This document shows positions 8,282 through 9,829 of a stretch of DNA of 9,829 bases, in pieces. How positions within the stretch are numbered: the first letter of the stretch is position 1; every line of letters begins with the position of its first letter. The notes beneath the pieces were generated by a model, which saw only the letters and a program-made list of their open reading frames with translations, ran no database searches and was not told the origin of the DNA. The DNA comes from an uncultured Flammeovirgaceae bacterium (GTDB taxonomy: Bacteria; Bacteroidota; Bacteroidia; Cytophagales; Cyclobacteriaceae). The position numbers and the translations under genes are program-made. The stretch covers positions 1 through 9,829 of the forward strand of contig CAMPJM010000116.1 of the NCBI GenBank assembly GCA_946886805.1. Direction: 5' to 3'.

Positions 8282-9685
8282 ATGTATATAAAATTAATAC
8301 TAAGCTTATTGCTATTAGCAAATAGTCTTTTTGCAGTAGCCCAAAAGCTTGTTACCTATGAGGTACCTGGTGGCTTAAAATATTCTGCGCACAATGATGA
8401 TTTTACCGTGAAAGTGCGTAGCCCCGGAGGGAAATGGAAAGATCTTTTTGAATATAAAGTAGAAGTGGATTTAGATACCAAATCCGTTGCCTCTATGGTA
8501 TATTTTGATTTTGCAGGAAAAGTGGAAGTTATGATAAGAAAGAATAATGGCTGGGTGCAAAACGCCGATATTCGACCATTTTCTTACGGTATCAAGCCTA
8601 CAATGAAAGGCAACGTTCTTTTATTTTCCCTTGAAAAGCCCGGGAATATTTCTATTGAAATTAACGGGGACAGGCTTCATAATCTTCATCTTTTTGCCAA
8701 TGAAATTGAAAAAGAAAAGCCTGATCCTGATGATCCGGATGTGATCTATTTCGGTCCGGGAATTCACCAGCCAAAGGATTTGCCGGGGGATGTATATCAT
8801 ATACCTTTGGGCAAAACCGTGTATGTGGCCGGTGGAGCGGTGGTGAAAGCCAAATTTCTGATAGATAAGGCAAAGGATGTAAAAATCATCGGGCGAGGAA
8901 TCGTATGGCAGCCCGAACGAGGAGTGGAAATCAGGTATTCTGAAAACGTAACTGTCGAAGGGCTCATTTTCATAAATCCTCGCCATTATACAATTTATGG
9001 AGGTGAATCAAATAATTTAATTATCCGGAATATTAAATCGTTTAGCAGTAATGGCTGGAGCGACGGCATTGATCTGATGAGCTGCTCGGACGTAGTCATC
9101 GATAATGTATTTATGCGTAACTCTGATGATTGTATCGCTATTTACGGCCATCGCTGGGGATTTTATGGAAGTGCCAGGAACTATGAAATTAAAAATTCCA
9201 TCCTTTGGGCTGACGTTGCTCATCCTACCAATATTGGACTCCATGGAAATGCAGCACATGTTGGCGACACCATAGAAAATATTACTTTCTCAAATGTTGA
9301 TATACTGGAGCATGATGAGGATGATCGAAACTACCAGGGTTGCATGGCAATAAGCGCCAGTGATAATAACCTGATTAGAAACATCAGGTACGAAAATATA
9401 AGAATAGAAGATATTCAGGAAGGACAATTGTTCAATATTAGGGTGTATTTCAATGAAAAATACAGCAAGGCCCCCGGTAGAAGCGTGCAGGATGTGGTAC
9501 TGAAAAATATCAGCTATACAGGTAACGGTTTAAATCCCTCCATCATCCAGGGGCATACGGCCGAACGCAATGTACAAGGAGTGCTGATCCAAAACCTAAG
9601 GATTAATGATCAGGTCATCCTGGAACCTGAGGAGGAAGTGGTTAGGATCGGCCAGTTTACAAAGGGGATAAAATTCGAAAAATAG
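8282..9685 (+). CDS. Exported right-handed beta-helix glycosidase, GH28/GH49-like (polygalacturonase-related)
   Basis: A 467-residue product with a clean signal peptide (MYIKLILSLLLL..., cleavage near AVA-Q21). An N-terminal beta-sandwich-like region (about 30-140, including SMVYFDFAGKVEV) precedes a pectin-lyase-type right-handed beta-helix (about 175-440) built of repeated strands such as NVTVEGLIF, NLIIRNIKSF, DVVIDNVFM and TIENITFSNV. Three acids stand as in clan GH-N: Asp261 (SDGID) and Asp282-Asp283 (NSDDCIAIYG), spaced 21 and 22, the same as the triad of Aspergillus niger polygalacturonase II. The GH28 GHG histidine appears as His314 in AHPTNIGLHG. The RIK motif reads Arg387-Val-Tyr389, so its lysine is missing. 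The N-terminal domain and the VAHPTNIGLHGN segment also recall GH49 dextranase-type enzymes. Expected role: exo- or endo-cleavage of an alpha-linked sugar of the imported glycan, with galacturonic acid possible but not shown. The gene lies 107 bp after the GH97 gene. I see no terminator or convincing promoter in that gap, so it probably shares the transcript. Confidence 0.85.
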   Translation: MYIKLILSLLLLANSLFAVAQKLVTYEVPGGLKYSAHNDDFTVKVRSPGGKWKDLFEYKVEVDLDTKSVASMVYFDFAGKVEVMIRKNNGWVQNADIRPFSYGIKPTMKGNVLLFSLEKPGNISIEINGDRLHNLHLFANEIEKEKPDPDDPDVIYFGPGIHQPKDLPGDVYHIPLGKTVYVAGGAVVKAKFLIDKAKDVKIIGRGIVWQPERGVEIRYSENVTVEGLIFINPRHYTIYGGESNNLIIRNIKSFSSNGWSDGIDLMSCSDVVIDNVFMRNSDDCIAIYGHRWGFYGSARNYEIKNSILWADVAHPTNIGLHGNAAHVGDTIENITFSNVDILEHDEDDRNYQGCMAISASDNNLIRNIRYENIRIEDIQEGQLFNIRVYFNEKYSKAPGRSVQDVVLKNISYTGNGLNPSIIQGHTAERNVQGVLIQNLRINDQVILEPEEEVVRIGQFTKGIKFEK

Positions 9686-9690
9686 TAGAT

Positions 9691-9728
9691 GGAAAGATTT
9701 AAAAATATTTATTTTTAAATCACTTTCC
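9691..9728 (+). terminator. Long AT-rich hairpin just after the last gene
   Basis: Starts 6 bases after the stop of the beta-helix gene. The arms 9696-9707 (GATTTAAAAATA) and 9710-9721 (TATTTTTAAATC) are perfectly complementary over 12 bp around a TT centre. The stem extends outward by GGAAA (9691-9695) pairing with TTTCC (9724-9728), across a two-base AC bulge. The innermost A-T pairs cannot close over two bases, so the real loop is larger. No T-run follows directly. It may act as an RNA-stabilising 3' end or as part of a compound terminator. The structure is seen directly in the sequence; its function is inference. Confidence 0.55.
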
Positions 9729-9748
9729 TCTGCAGGAAATCGCTTTTT
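9724..9748 (+). terminator. Short hairpin with T-run, candidate intrinsic terminator
   Basis: TTTCCT (9724-9729) pairs with AGGAAA (9734-9739) around a CTGC loop, giving a 6-bp stem. After four spacer bases (9740-9743) comes TTTTT (9744-9748). This is the usual shape of a weak intrinsic terminator for the upstream + strand operon. Its left arm uses the same TTTCC bases as the outer stem of the larger hairpin before it, so the two cannot both form fully. No + strand gene is recognisable downstream within the window. Confidence 0.5.
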
Positions 9749-9776
9749 AAAATATTATTATAGCTATATTTTTTTT
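9749..9776 (+). terminator. AT-only stem followed by T-run, possible backup terminator
   Basis: AAAATAT (9749-9755) is complementary to ATATTTT (9766-9772), and T residues continue to 9776. The centre holds the palindrome TATAGCTATA (9759-9768), which offers an alternative fold. With no G-C pairs in the outer stem the structure is weak. I list it only because it follows the two hairpins above and ends in an uninterrupted run of eight T (9769-9776). Confidence 0.25.
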
Positions 9777-9784
9777 ACAACAAT

Positions 9785-9799
9785 AACCCTGAAGGGGTT
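9785..9799. repeat. Small GC-rich inverted repeat
   Basis: AACCC (9785-9789) is complementary to GGGTT (9795-9799), with a possible extra T-G pair and a GAA loop. It lies in the non-coding tail of the window. No T-run follows on either strand, so it is not a standard terminator for this operon or for a gene arriving from the right. Its role is unknown. Confidence 0.3.
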
Positions 9800-9829
9800 T
9801 AGAGGCAGATTCTGTGCTTTCTATAATAG

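Noticed and set aside
2304..8986. Several antisense or alternate-frame open frames of 64-124 codons within the four genes.
   Set aside because: Each lies wholly or mostly inside a well-supported glycosidase gene and shows no recognisable domain; they are shadows of the coding frames.

Overview
The window looks like part of a carbohydrate-degradation locus (a polysaccharide utilization locus, PUL) from a member of the Bacteroidota. Four long genes lie head to tail on the + strand. All four encode proteins with N-terminal signal peptides, and all four resemble glycoside hydrolases. The phylum call is inference. It rests on the family mix (GH127/146, GH106, GH97 and a GH28-like beta-helix), on signal peptides ending in the ...AQS/SQS/AQ style common in Bacteroidota, on start codons with A/T-rich upstream sequence and no clear Shine-Dalgarno, and on moderately AT-rich composition. 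Nothing here fixes the genus.

Layout: 1-146 is an AT-rich lead-in with no recognisable gene. 147-2105 is a DUF1680-type beta-L-arabinofuranosidase (GH127/GH146). After 75 bp, 2181-6125 is a large GH106-type alpha-L-rhamnosidase with discoidin-like and LamG-like accessory regions. After 33 bp, 6159-8174 is a GH97 enzyme with an unusual set of catalytic-site residues. After 107 bp, 8282-9685 is a secreted right-handed beta-helix glycosidase of the GH28/GH49 type. The last 144 bp (9686-9829) hold no gene but carry several inverted repeats, two of which compete for the same bases and probably form the 3' end of the transcript.

Together the enzymes would remove L-arabinofuranose, L-rhamnose, an alpha-linked hexose and possibly a uronic acid or other alpha-linked residue from a branched plant-type polysaccharide. 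Pectin (rhamnogalacturonan) or an arabinogalactan-like glycan are the obvious candidates. All four proteins are predicted to be exported. None shows a lipobox, so a periplasmic location is most likely, which would suit trimming of oligosaccharides already imported. No SusC/SusD pair, regulator, sulfatase, polysaccharide lyase or transporter lies inside the window, so this is an enzyme segment of a larger locus. No RNA gene, CRISPR array, insertion sequence or phage gene was seen. The features most worth checking are the GH97 active site, the beta-helix enzyme's departure from the polygalacturonase signature, and the 3' hairpins.
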